64,000 nt of DNA, taken from assembly GCA_049515655.1 (NCBI GenBank), contig JBEKTW010000012.1, positions 1-64,000 on the forward strand, given 5' to 3'. The notes below the pieces were generated by a model that searched no databases, was not told the DNA's origin, and was given only the letters and a program-made list of their open reading frames with translations. The DNA comes from JBEKTW01 sp049515655. GTDB lineage: Bacteria; Bacteroidota; Ignavibacteria; UBA10030; SZUA-254. A program made the position numbers and the translations under genes. This document shows, piece after piece, positions 28,101 to 36,132 of the stretch (position 1 is the stretch's first letter; each line of letters begins with the position of its first letter).

Positions 28101-28230
28101 ACCGCTTGGTACGGTCCTTTGTTTCGGTCTGCTCTTCGCACTTGTGTTGTCACTGCTGGTTCTCCCGGTGCTCTATTATTACTTCCATCGAAATGATTTT
28201 GACAAAGTTGAAGAAGGTGAGACATTATGA
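25117..28230 (+). CDS. RND-family efflux permease
   Basis: 1037 residues with the two-fold RND layout: TM1 near the N-terminus, a large periplasmic loop, TM2-6, TM7, a second loop and TM8-12. The proton-relay acidic pair is present (V412-D413-D414 in G-I-T-V-D-D-A-I). The residue matching AcrB Lys940 is Arg (R937). An alternative start at 25141 is possible. The 4-base ATGA overlap with the TolC-like gene supports a single operon. Closest in feel to the AcrB/MdtF hydrophobe-amphiphile group; drug, bile-salt or metal specificity is not inferable. Confidence 0.92.
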   Translation: MASREYISMRKNVTLLGMLLRYKQVIYIFTVIAILVGVVALFQMPRDEYPTFTVPTGLIVGVFPGASSHQVEEQLTTKAENYLFQYKSVDRAKTYSVSKENVMLIYVQVSDAEKDKDGFWLKLRHGLNDLKPELPAGVTSLTADNDFGSTSAMLLAVQSETKTYKELENYIKSFEDDVRKVPSVSKVKHYGLQKEQISIYMDDARLANYGIKPIQVLAALKPQSTVNYVGEINDGKSVHPIHISSNLKTEQDVASQIVYSDPPGNVVRVKDIAKVVREYDDMDSYIRVNGKKCLLVSLEMKSGENVVHFGDAVQKAIDKFSVMLPPDVKIITISNIPDVVKKAIANFLKEFAVAMIAVIMVTILLLPVRVARIAAMAIPTSILTAIGIMWASGMELQTVSLAGLIIVLGITVDDAIVIVDNYVEKLDQDMTPFDAGTKSVTQLFSSVLSATLIIIACFMPMPLFMTGQGAEFLQSLPMTITYALLVSLLLSVSVIPLLSYTFIKTGLKDNSSKKGKTTFLDKLQKFYNGVLEEAFRWKKTVVLVGCLSFIAGIVLIAITPQQSFPKLERNQFAVEVFLPTGSSLQKTDSVMTDLEAILQKDPRVRDVTSFIGTSSPRFNALYAPNFPAKNYGQMVVVTESNKATVEILDEYSKKLEGKYPLANIKWKQLAFEIFKAPIEIRISGDSIQTIKQTANRVSDILRQFKDVEFIRTDYEQPLQFADLVVKRDEAARLGYSNTLLAYSLMVGTKGFPVSTVWEGDYPVDVKLKINKKTKSSPSDIMNQYVTSPFMVSSVPVRQLATIKPGWTEGEIVRRNGIRTVTVFAEIKRGLLPAPIFNRIRPLVDKMDLPSSVFIEYGGDYQMSDENITPFYYSLLVSVTIIFLILMFQYKNIKTSLLIMVTLPLSVFGAAFGVFVTGYPFGTTAFIGLIGLFGIVVRNGVIFVSYAEELRHEHGLTPGKAAILAGRRRMRPIFLTSAAAAVGVIPMIASRSSLWGPLGTVLCFGLLFALVLSLLVLPVLYYYFHRNDFDKVEEGETL

Positions 28231-29567
28231 AAAAGTACATTGTAATTTGTTTTCTCTTGGTTGTCACACTTCCTGTCTGTGCACAGCAGGTGCTGACATT
28301 GGATGAAAGTAAACAACTTGCGCTGCAAAATAACGCCAGGATAAAAAATTCTTCTTTGGAAATTGAAGCATCCCGGCAAACGCGGAAAGCGGCGGTGACA
28401 AAATATTTTCCGTCGATTAGCGCAAGCGGGGCCATGTTTGAATCGCAGAAGGACCTGATGGAAATATCTACAAATGGTGGTAATCTTCCTGTTTATGACG
28501 GGAATCCGGCGCACCTCTCAGCTGCGACAGAGTATGCGTATATGCCTGCATCAACAATGGGTTTGTTGAAATCCGGCACATTCGGCATGCTCACTGCCGT
28601 GCAGCCGATCTTTGCCGGAGGCAGGATATGGAACGGCAATCGCCTGGCGTCGCTGGGCGAAGATGTGAGCGAATACAAGAATCGGCTTTCTCAGAACGAT
28701 GTACTTCTGAAAACTGAAGAGCAATACTGGTTGGTTGTTTCTCTGAATGAAAAATTCAAGACCATCCAGCGGTACGAAGAGCTACTCAACAGTTTGCTGG
28801 CGCAGGTGGAAGATGCCTACCGGTCAGGCATAGTGATGAAGAACGATGTGCTCAAAGTAAGAGTGAAGCGAAGCGAGGTTTTGCTCAACAAATCAAAATT
28901 AGAAAACGGGCGAAAGCTGGCTACGATGGCATTTTGCCAGTATATCGGAATACCATACGATTCGACGCTGGCGCTCAGAGATTCCTTGTCGCTCGAAGGT
29001 TCTCCGGAATCGTATTATGTGGAACATACTGAAGCGCTGAAGAACAGATCGGAGTATCAATTGCTCCAGGCATCTGTAACATCAGAAGAATTGCAGAGCA
29101 AGATGAAGCTCGGAGAATATCTTCCCCAGATCGGCGTAGGTGTCACAGGACTGTACATGAAATTGGATGAAAGCCAGGACAGAACGCTGGGAATGGTCTT
29201 TGGAACGGTTTCCATTCCGATATCCGGCTGGTGGGAAGCCTCGCATGTACTGGAAGAACGAAGTATAAAAGAACAGATTGCGGAAAACAACATGAAGGAC
29301 AACTCCGAACTGCTCTTGCTTCAAATGCAAAAAGCGTGGCAGGATTTCACTGATGCATACAAACAGGTACTGCTAAGTGAAGAAGCACAAACACAGGCAG
29401 AGGAAAATCTGAAAGTCAATCGAGACGGTTATGATAACGGCATGATCTCGGTTGCCGATTTGTTGGAAGCGCAGGCGCTGGAACAACAATCACAAGATGG
29501 GTTAATCGATGCGAAAGCAAATTACGTTACGAAAAAGACAACGTATCTGCAGGTCACGGGCAGATGA
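28227..29567 (+). CDS. TolC-like outer-membrane efflux protein
   Basis: 446 residues with a signal peptide ending near V-C-A-Q-Q. Two outer-membrane-efflux-protein repeats rich in long helices follow, including L-x-L-x-E-S-x-x-L-A-L-x-N-N-A near the mature N-terminus and the matching D-L-L-E-A-Q near residue 411. Known: trimeric channel for the RND pump. ATGA overlaps link it to both the pump and the following gene. Confidence 0.9.
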   Translation: MKKYIVICFLLVVTLPVCAQQVLTLDESKQLALQNNARIKNSSLEIEASRQTRKAAVTKYFPSISASGAMFESQKDLMEISTNGGNLPVYDGNPAHLSAATEYAYMPASTMGLLKSGTFGMLTAVQPIFAGGRIWNGNRLASLGEDVSEYKNRLSQNDVLLKTEEQYWLVVSLNEKFKTIQRYEELLNSLLAQVEDAYRSGIVMKNDVLKVRVKRSEVLLNKSKLENGRKLATMAFCQYIGIPYDSTLALRDSLSLEGSPESYYVEHTEALKNRSEYQLLQASVTSEELQSKMKLGEYLPQIGVGVTGLYMKLDESQDRTLGMVFGTVSIPISGWWEASHVLEERSIKEQIAENNMKDNSELLLLQMQKAWQDFTDAYKQVLLSEEAQTQAEENLKVNRDGYDNGMISVADLLEAQALEQQSQDGLIDAKANYVTKKTTYLQVTGR

Positions 29568-29638
29568 CTGATAATCGGCATCGAACCGACAAAATGAAGA
29601 AACATGAAAGAAAGACTCGAGAAAAAGCGGAGACAAGT

Positions 29639-30496
29639 ATGAGACCGCTGTTTCTGAGTATTTGCAGCCTGATCATTCTATGTGTGCAAACTGCGGGCTC
29701 TTCTGTCATTCTTACCGATGTGCAAACCATAACGGGGGATTCCGATGACTGTCAGCGCACAATGATATGCCCGGGCGAAGAACTGATATACGAGGTAAGT
29801 TGGTTTGGGGTCGGATTGGGGCAGATCCGGCTTCAGACCCGGGAACCAACGTGGAATGATGGAGAACGGCGCCACCATGCCACAGCGGTCATAGATTCTT
29901 ACAAGGGTCTGCCGTTTGTCAGTGTGCATGCCCGGGATTACACGGAGATGGATTCGAACTTTAGTTCCCGTCGGTGTCGGTCGTTTGAAAAAAATGATGG
30001 ATACTGGCTTGGTGAGAATTATTACTACCTCATCCCTGAAAAGATCCTCGTTGTCGAAAAAACCAAACATGAAACTCTCTCTTCTCCTCCTGCAGAACGA
30101 GCGACATATGATACGTTGCGAATCACCGACTCGTGGTTTGAGGATGGGCTTTCGCTTGTCTACTTCGCCCGTGCGAATGTCCATCGTCGAGATACTCTCC
30201 GTGCACCGACGATCGTCTACGGGAAAGTGGGCGCGACAAACTTCTACTTCACTGCTCAGAACACAACCGAAGAGATTGGCGCTCTCAAGAATCCCGTAAG
30301 AGTTATCGAGTTTGCCGGTAAAGCGGAGTTTGCCGGGATCTTCGGTCTCACCGGTGATTTCAAGGGTTGGTTCAGCGACGATGAAGCAGCGGCGCCAATC
30401 AAAGCAGAGATGAAAGTGCTCATTGGAAACATAACAATCGAGTTGATACAGTGGAAACGTCATAACTGGAATCCACCTACAGTGCTCGAACGGTAA
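29639..30496 (+). CDS. Exported DUF3108-like protein
   Basis: Start taken at ATG 29639 (285 residues), because the signal peptide begins there and GGAG lies 8 bases upstream. A longer frame begins at 29564, overlapping the TolC-like stop. The mature part has the G-E-E-L-I-Y-E-V-S-W motif followed by a beta-rich body, as in DUF3108 proteins predicted to be periplasmic. It is coupled to the efflux operon. Role unknown; envelope maintenance together with the next gene is possible. Confidence 0.65.
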   Translation: MRPLFLSICSLIILCVQTAGSSVILTDVQTITGDSDDCQRTMICPGEELIYEVSWFGVGLGQIRLQTREPTWNDGERRHHATAVIDSYKGLPFVSVHARDYTEMDSNFSSRRCRSFEKNDGYWLGENYYYLIPEKILVVEKTKHETLSSPPAERATYDTLRITDSWFEDGLSLVYFARANVHRRDTLRAPTIVYGKVGATNFYFTAQNTTEEIGALKNPVRVIEFAGKAEFAGIFGLTGDFKGWFSDDEAAAPIKAEMKVLIGNITIELIQWKRHNWNPPTVLER

Positions 30497-30529
30497 CTGC
30501 AGTCTCCTCATGAGACGAAGTATCTGTGT

Positions 30530-31444
30530 ATGTCAGCGATAGAATCAACGCTTAAATCTCGCGAAACGGAAGAGACGCTCGATATCTATTTTTATCGTCC
30601 GTGCGGCTACGTTGTTGCTCTCGCAGCCCGATGGATTGGCTTGACTCCGAACATGCTGACCGTACTTGGTGCGCTGATCGGGATAACTGCCGGACACCTT
30701 TTCTTCTATAACGATCTGACTATCAATCTTGTCGGAATTGGTCTGTTGCTCTTTGCGGAGACGATAGACAGTGCGGATGGACAGCTGGCAAGAATGACAC
30801 AGAACTTGTCGAAGCAGGGACGAATTCTTGATGGTCTCGCCGACAGTCTAAAATTCATCAGCATCTATTTACACATCTGTGCGCGTATTGTTGTGGCAAC
30901 ACAATGGTGGTGGATTATTCTGATTGCTGTCCTTGCCGGAGTGAGCCATTCATTTCAAAGCGCGATTGCAGATTATTATCGAACGGCATATCTCTATTTC
31001 GTTGTGAATCCAGCGCATAACGATCACGAAAGCTCTCACAGCATTCTACAAATGTACAATACTCTTTCATGGAAAAAAGAACTCTGGACGAAGCTCTGCA
31101 CGCGCTTGTATCTCAACTATACGGTTCAACAGGAATCGCTGACCCGGAGTTTTCGTGCATTGGAAGAAAAAACTGCACAACAGTTCGGCAACGATATTCC
31201 GGCGTGGTTTCGAGAAGCATTCCGGAGGAAAAATAGACCGATGATCAAATATTACAACATCTTGACGACGAATACCCGGATGATAGTGTTGATTCTCGGC
31301 ATATTTATCGATCTGCCGTGGATCTATTTTGCATTTGAATTGATCGTGCTGAATTTGCTGTTGGCTGCCGTGCTGTTCTATCAAAATATCATCAACATGT
31401 CGTTGCTAACGCTGGTGCAGACGGAACATGGAGAAACCGAATGA
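30530..31444 (+). CDS. CDP-alcohol phosphatidyltransferase family membrane enzyme
   Basis: 304 residues. The family signature D-G-x2-A-R-x8-G-x3-D-x3-D is complete (D83, G84, A87, R88, G97, D101, D105). Several hydrophobic helices surround it, and a soluble insert lies at about 160-240 before the last two membrane segments. Known: the family transfers a phosphoalcohol between a CDP-linked donor and an acceptor alcohol. Which phospholipid is made cannot be decided. It is AT-rich like the efflux genes and only 33 bases downstream of them. Confidence 0.85.
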   Translation: MSAIESTLKSRETEETLDIYFYRPCGYVVALAARWIGLTPNMLTVLGALIGITAGHLFFYNDLTINLVGIGLLLFAETIDSADGQLARMTQNLSKQGRILDGLADSLKFISIYLHICARIVVATQWWWIILIAVLAGVSHSFQSAIADYYRTAYLYFVVNPAHNDHESSHSILQMYNTLSWKKELWTKLCTRLYLNYTVQQESLTRSFRALEEKTAQQFGNDIPAWFREAFRRKNRPMIKYYNILTTNTRMIVLILGIFIDLPWIYFAFELIVLNLLLAAVLFYQNIINMSLLTLVQTEHGETE

Positions 31445-31481
31445 AGCATCAGGATAATAACATGTCGAGTCACACTGCTGG

Positions 31482-31739
31482 CATTTAGGAACTGATGGGA
31501 CCCAGCCTAGGGAACACCTGATGCTGGTGGGCAGCGGTTCCGCCAAAGGAGAATTCACTGCTCTGAGGCAAAGGAGAAATTCTACGTGAACATAGATCGT
31601 AGGGCAAATACCTCGGCAGCATCGATTCCTATTGCCATGGTTGATGCCCGGAACGAAGGCAGACTCAAGAACGGGGATATAGTTGTACTGGCAGGTTTTG
31701 GCGCTGGATTAACATGGGGCGGTGTCGCAATGAAGTTTT
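31482..31739 (+). pseudogene. fabH (3-oxoacyl-ACP synthase III) remnant
   Basis: From 31565 the frame reads into N-I-D-R-R-A-N-T-S-A-A-S-I-P and ends with G-F-G-A-G-L-T-W-G-G-V-A-M-K-F before a TGA at 31737. This is the FabH C-terminus, including the active-site Asn region and the terminal strand. A second piece at 31482-31550, in a shifted frame, reads H-L-G-T-D-G-T, matching the middle of FabH. The catalytic-Cys half and the sequence between the pieces are gone. Inferred: a decayed gene at the edge of the AT-rich island. Confidence 0.7.
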
Positions 31740-31940
31740 GACTAATGTTCAGATCCCATTGATAACGAAGCCAACCTTTGCCTCGTATATTAGGCCATCC
31801 CGTCTTTGAGACCCTCGTGCGTGCGCTTGTCCCCTCCCAAGTGCAAGCATAACTCAGACCCCTGTTAGCGGCATAAGTTGGACGGTTTGTTCGTTTGGAT
31901 CAGATTAGCATCGAAACCGGCTGCATCACCCCTCCGGCGC

Positions 31941-32015
31941 CCCTACCACCTACGACCTATCACCTGTAACCTACTACCCACACCCTATCACCCACAACCT
32001 ACCTCCTGCCACCAC
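31941..32015. repeat. Degenerate ACCTA-type tandem array
   Basis: About nine units of roughly 8-10 bases on the pattern (C/T)-ACC-(T/C)A, all pyrimidine-rich on the plus strand. It belongs to the same style of short degenerate arrays seen elsewhere in the window, but with a different unit. It lies in an 887-base gap (31445-32331) that otherwise holds the fabH remnant and a larger repeat. Confidence 0.5.
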
Positions 32016-32075
32016 TTCGCCGGGAACATTCCCTCCTTTCGAAGAGTAAAAGGAGTAAGCAAGTGACATTATGCA

Positions 32076-32240
32076 AAGGATGTTCGATGTCCAAAATCCG
32101 AAGCACAAAATTCGAAATCATAAACAAAACCTAAGCTCGAAACCCTAAATTCAAAAAAGGCGGAATTGGGTATTTGGACATTCGGATTTAGGATTTGTTT
32201 AGAGTTTAGTTATTCGGATTTCGGATTTACTTAAGTTTCA
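32076..32240. repeat. AT-rich inverted-repeat element, copy 1
   Basis: The left half carries ATCCGAA/ATTCGAAATC-type units and the right half carries the complementary TTCGGATTT-type units, so it can fold into a long imperfect hairpin. GTTCGATGTCCAAAATC (32082-32098) occurs exactly, on the opposite strand, at 40214-40230. It ends about 90 bases before the VWA gene. Confidence 0.6.
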
Positions 32241-32331
32241 CGTATTCGTATGTGGAATTTTTCACTAAAAACTATACCTCTGCGTAAGATCACTAAATGA
32301 CTTTCATTCACTCTATCGAAAGGGTCCCGCG

Positions 32332-33678
32332 ATGAAATACTACCCGTTGTACGTACTGGTTGCAGCGTGCCTGTTTCTTTTCAACGAAACGGGCAGGGCA
32401 ATGTCGTTTCCCCCAGGCGGTGTCATCACGCTCAACGGAACATTGAATACGGGCTGCATTCCCCATAACGGCGGAACAGTCTACCTGCAGATTGAGCTCG
32501 ATGCCCGAAACTTTCCGATGACTGCCGTTTGCCGCCACCCGATGAATATTGCCGTCGTTCTTGACCGCAGCGGTTCCATGGCGGATGCGCGGAAGATCGA
32601 CTATGCGAAAAAAGCGATCAATTCCCTTGTCGACGGTCTCTCGAGTGAAGATTACCTCTCGATCGTCATTTATGACGACCGGATCGATGTTCTTCTGCCG
32701 GCGCAGAGAGTTGTGAACAAGGAACGGATTAAGCGCATGGTCCGGGAAATCTATCCCCGCGGCTCGACGAATCTGGGCGGAGGAATGGTGGAAGGATTCC
32801 AACAGATCGAAAGGAACTTCAGGAATGATTTCGTCAACCGGGTCATCCTGCTTTCTGACGGCCTCGCCAACACCGGCATCACCGACCCGCGGGAGCTCGA
32901 CCGCATCGCCAGGACGTATCGCGATAGATCAATATCCCTGACCACGATGGGTGTCGGGTTGGAGTACAACGAAAATCTCATGCTCGGTCTCGCCGAGAAC
33001 GGGGGCGGCAACTACTACTTCCTCGAGAGCCCGCACCAGATGGCGTCGATCTTCGAGCGCGAGCTCAACGGCATCGCCCTCGTCGTCGCGCAGAACGCGC
33101 ACATCGAGCTCACTCTCGCCGACCGTGTGACGTTGAATGATGCGGTCGGATGTGAATGGACCCATGAAGGGAATTCATGGATTCTTCCGGTCGGAGATCT
33201 CTACGCGAACGCCCGCCGCGAGTTCACCGTCGAGTTGAGCTTACCTGAAGGAAGCGGGACGCGCCGTATCACAACCGGTGTCCTGAGGTACAGGGAGAAG
33301 AACGGGTGGTTTGAGAACTATCCCCGGTTCTCCGTGGATATCCGTTACACTGACAACGCAGCGGAGCTCGAGAAGGGCAAGAACTGGGACACTCAGGCAA
33401 AGGTTGATGTGGCTCTTTCGACGCGCACGGTTGAGCGGGCGATGCAGGCACTCGACACGGGCCGCCGTGACGAGGCCTGCAAACAGTTGGAGGATGCGAA
33501 GGCGAAGCTGCTCTCCTCCCCCGCCATGCTGAACAGCGCCGCGGGTGCGCCGGCGATGAACGATCAAATCAAGCAGCTCGAGGAATATTCCCGGGATATC
33601 ACAAGCGCCGCAGGCGACCTTCGCCGGGCCAAGAAGTCCATCCAGTACAACAACCACAAAATGCAGAAAAGCAAGTGA
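32332..33678 (+). CDS. Exported von Willebrand factor A (VWA) domain protein
   Basis: 448 residues with a signal peptide ending near G-R-A-M-S. The VWA domain starts around residue 70 with a complete MIDAS motif D78-R-S-G-S82, then a Thr in the S-T-N-L-G loop and an L-L-S-D-G strand. The C-terminal third is a beta-rich segment followed by a helical tail. AAAGGG precedes ATG 32332. Known: VWA domains bind protein partners through a metal ion. It stands alone with its own terminator. Confidence 0.9.
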   Translation: MKYYPLYVLVAACLFLFNETGRAMSFPPGGVITLNGTLNTGCIPHNGGTVYLQIELDARNFPMTAVCRHPMNIAVVLDRSGSMADARKIDYAKKAINSLVDGLSSEDYLSIVIYDDRIDVLLPAQRVVNKERIKRMVREIYPRGSTNLGGGMVEGFQQIERNFRNDFVNRVILLSDGLANTGITDPRELDRIARTYRDRSISLTTMGVGLEYNENLMLGLAENGGGNYYFLESPHQMASIFERELNGIALVVAQNAHIELTLADRVTLNDAVGCEWTHEGNSWILPVGDLYANARREFTVELSLPEGSGTRRITTGVLRYREKNGWFENYPRFSVDIRYTDNAAELEKGKNWDTQAKVDVALSTRTVERAMQALDTGRRDEACKQLEDAKAKLLSSPAMLNSAAGAPAMNDQIKQLEEYSRDITSAAGDLRRAKKSIQYNNHKMQKSK

Positions 33679-33687
33679 TTCTCGACG

Positions 33688-33725
33688 GATGCCGCGCGCG
33701 ACGGACTGCGCGCGGCATCTTTTTC
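33688..33725 (+). terminator. Strong intrinsic terminator of the VWA gene
   Basis: A perfect 12-bp stem (33688-33699 with 33708-33719; GATGCCGCGCGC and its complement) with an 8-base loop is followed at once by a T-run. It begins 9 bases after the VWA stop codon. Confidence 0.92.
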
Positions 33726-33831
33726 TTGCCTTCCGTTCAAATTTTCTGTACATTCATACCCATGTGTCAATAACAGCGAAGTTCTTTAAGAGCATTCTAC
33801 CACAGCCAGGAAGTTGACAATCAGAACACCT

Positions 33832-33921
33832 ATGCCTCTCGTGAGCAAAACCCGGCTGCAGGAAACCACCCGACCACTCAGTACGTCTCCCCCAATTGCC
33901 GACCTTTTCATCAAGAAATGA
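33832..33921 (+). CDS. Possible 29-residue leader ORF coupled to nusB
   Basis: ATG 33832 opens 29 codons that end with a TGA overlapping the nusB ATG (ATGA at 33918-33921). The peptide is basic and Thr/Pro-rich with no known motif and no clear ribosome site. The exact overlap is the only support; chance is a real alternative. Confidence 0.22.
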   Translation: MPLVSKTRLQETTRPLSTSPPIADLFIKK

Positions 33922-34517
33922 AAACCACCAGTGGCAGCACGGTAGTGTATCGGCGGAGGTTAATCCGGGAAAAAGTCCTCCAGGTGCTGTATGCCTACGA
34001 GATTTCCAAGGAACCCCTTATCTTTGTCGAGGAACAACAACTCGACGAACTGAAAACGCACCGGAGCGAATTCGAGTTCGCGAAAGATCTAATCAGCCAT
34101 GTCGTCCAGCACGAAGCGGAATTAGATGCGATCATCAAATCGAAAGCCTTCCACTGGGAATTCGACCGCATCGCGGTCATCGACAAGATCCTCCTTCGCA
34201 TGGGAATCTGTGAGCTGATCCATTTCCCCGATATTCCACCCAAGGTGACGATCAACGAAGCAATTGAGATAGCCAAAGAATACAGCACCACAAAGAGCGG
34301 CCCATTCGTCAACGGCATCCTCGATGCCATTCACAACGAACTGAAAAACAGCAGTTCCCTGCACAAGACGGGCCGCGGGCTTCTCACAAAGAGCCTCTCA
34401 CCCGGACCGCCACGCGCCGTTCATCAGCCGGCGCCAGCGGCCAGGAGAGCCACCGTATCAAGGAAACCCAGCTTGAAGAAAAAACATCTGCGCGTCAAGT
34501 TTCGAAAAGGCATCTGA
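33918..34517 (+). CDS. nusB: Transcription antitermination protein NusB
   Basis: 199 residues. About 1-145 is the all-helical NusB fold, with R-R-L-I-R-E-K-V-L-Q-V-L-Y-A-Y at the N-terminus and the signature V-T-I-N-E-A-I-E-I-A-K-E-Y-S-T, then F-V-N-G-I-L-D-A-I near 120-145. Known: NusB with NusE binds boxA in rRNA antitermination. A Lys/Arg/Pro-rich tail of about 50 residues follows, longer than usual for NusB and perhaps RNA-binding. The stop overlaps the MFS start by one base. Confidence 0.92.
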   Translation: MKTTSGSTVVYRRRLIREKVLQVLYAYEISKEPLIFVEEQQLDELKTHRSEFEFAKDLISHVVQHEAELDAIIKSKAFHWEFDRIAVIDKILLRMGICELIHFPDIPPKVTINEAIEIAKEYSTTKSGPFVNGILDAIHNELKNSSSLHKTGRGLLTKSLSPGPPRAVHQPAPAARRATVSRKPSLKKKHLRVKFRKGI

Positions 34518-35785
34518 TGACGGCGGGGGCGACGGGAACAGGCAAGCTTCAGATTTTCTCCTGGACTCTCTTCGATTTCGCTCGAACTGCGTTCTCCGTT
34601 ATGATCAAGACCGTCGGGTACGCGCTGTACTTCCGCGCGATTGTAACGTTGAACTCGCCAAACGGAGACCTCTACTGGGGAATCTCCGACAGCATATCCA
34701 TGTTTGCCGCAGCAGTCCTCTCACCGGTTCTTGGAGCTGCCAGCGATTATGCACAGGGAAGAAAGCGGTTCCTGCTCGGCTTCACGCTTCTGTGCGTCGT
34801 CTTCACTGCGCTTCTCGTGACCGTCCGTCCCGGAATGATCTTCCTGGGGATGCTTTTCTTTATTTTCGCCAACATCGGATTCGAAGGCGGATACGCATTC
34901 TATGACGCGTTCCTTCCCCGAATTACCACCGAAAAAAATTACGGCAGAGTTTCCGGGTACGGATTCGCAATGGGATATCTCGGCGCATTGACAATCCTCG
35001 CTCTTTCATTTCCACTCATCAAAGGTGGATTTGAGCCGTCCAATATATTCAACTTCAGGCTGAGCTTTGGTTTTGCCGCTGTTTTCTTCCTCGTCTTCTC
35101 GCTCCCGCTCTTCTTCATTCTCAAGGAACAACGCGTCCGTCTGGCGGGAAAGATACCCTACATCAGGCTCGGTTTTCGCCGGGCCCTCAAGACGCTCAAA
35201 CACATCCGTTCCTATCGCAACATCGCCTGGTTCCTGCTGGCGTTCTTTCTCTACATCGACGCCGTGAATACCGTCATCTTTTTCGCGGCCATCTTCGCGC
35301 AGGTGACCCTGCACTTCACCGAAGTCGAGGTCATCATGTTCTTTCTCGTGACGCAGACGACCGCGATCCTGGGAGCAGTATTATTCGGCATCCTCGCCGA
35401 CTATATCGGTCCGAAGAAAACGATCAGCATCACGCTCATCATGTGGATTTGCGTGGTCATCGGTGCGTTCTTCGTTGAGTCAAAAATCGCCTTCTACGGC
35501 GTCGGATTACTCGCCGGTTTGTCAATAGGGTCGTCCCAATCTTCAAGCAGGAGTCTTATGGCGAAGCTGACGCCACCCGAGCACGCGGGGGAATTCTTCG
35601 GCTTCTATGACGGGATCTGCGGAAATGCTTCCGCAATTCTCGGTCCCTCGATCTTCGGATTGATCTCTGCGGCCACCGGCAGTCAGCGACTCGCAGTTCT
35701 CTCCATCGGCTTCTTCTTTATTACCGGGCTCTCTCTTCTGCAAAAGGTGAGGGAAGAACCCCCGGGCGCCGTGCTCCCTACGTGA
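34517..35785 (+). CDS. MFS transporter, UMF1/Atg22-like
   Basis: 422 residues with about 12 membrane helices. The N-terminal S-W-T-L-F-D-F-A-R-T-A-F pattern and the G-x-x-x-D loop between helices 2 and 3 fit the UMF1/Atg22-like branch of the major facilitator superfamily. Substrate unknown; yeast Atg22 exports amino acids from the vacuole, but that cannot be carried over. Overlaps the nusB stop by one base. Confidence 0.8.
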   Translation: MTAGATGTGKLQIFSWTLFDFARTAFSVMIKTVGYALYFRAIVTLNSPNGDLYWGISDSISMFAAAVLSPVLGAASDYAQGRKRFLLGFTLLCVVFTALLVTVRPGMIFLGMLFFIFANIGFEGGYAFYDAFLPRITTEKNYGRVSGYGFAMGYLGALTILALSFPLIKGGFEPSNIFNFRLSFGFAAVFFLVFSLPLFFILKEQRVRLAGKIPYIRLGFRRALKTLKHIRSYRNIAWFLLAFFLYIDAVNTVIFFAAIFAQVTLHFTEVEVIMFFLVTQTTAILGAVLFGILADYIGPKKTISITLIMWICVVIGAFFVESKIAFYGVGLLAGLSIGSSQSSSRSLMAKLTPPEHAGEFFGFYDGICGNASAILGPSIFGLISAATGSQRLAVLSIGFFFITGLSLLQKVREEPPGAVLPT

Positions 35786-35886
35786 TGAAGAAACGTTCAG
35801 CCGCGGAATTTTGTTTAGTGAAGGAAACCCGGGGGTGGTGTCTCAGTTTGAAGTCGCTATGTCCACGTTCGACCCCCTCTTGTATT

Positions 35887-36016
35887 GAGGCTGTCCAGAA
35901 AGTCCCGGCGTCATGCTGAAGTGCTTTTGTTCAGCATCCATTCTGCGCGTGCCGAGTTCAGATTCCGAACAGAAGCATTTCGGAATGACGGATTGGCCTA
36001 TTTCTTGGACAGCCTC
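35887..36016. repeat. 130-bp MITE-like element
   Basis: Ends are GAGGCTGTCC-A (35887-35897) and its inverse T-GGACAGCCTC (36006-36016), extended by GAAA and TTTC just inside. The interior has no open frame worth reporting and carries a second inverted pair (TGCTGAA near 35913 and TTCAGCA near 35930). It occupies most of the 347-base gap 35786-36132. Confidence 0.65.
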
Positions 36017-36132
36017 GACGGAAGGTGGGGTGTGGGCGCAGCTCTGCGAAATAGGAATGATACACTACCAGCGGGGCCTGTGGTTTGCCTTTTTCTTGAT
36101 TTCTTCGTAATTATGACCCTGAAGGATACTTT

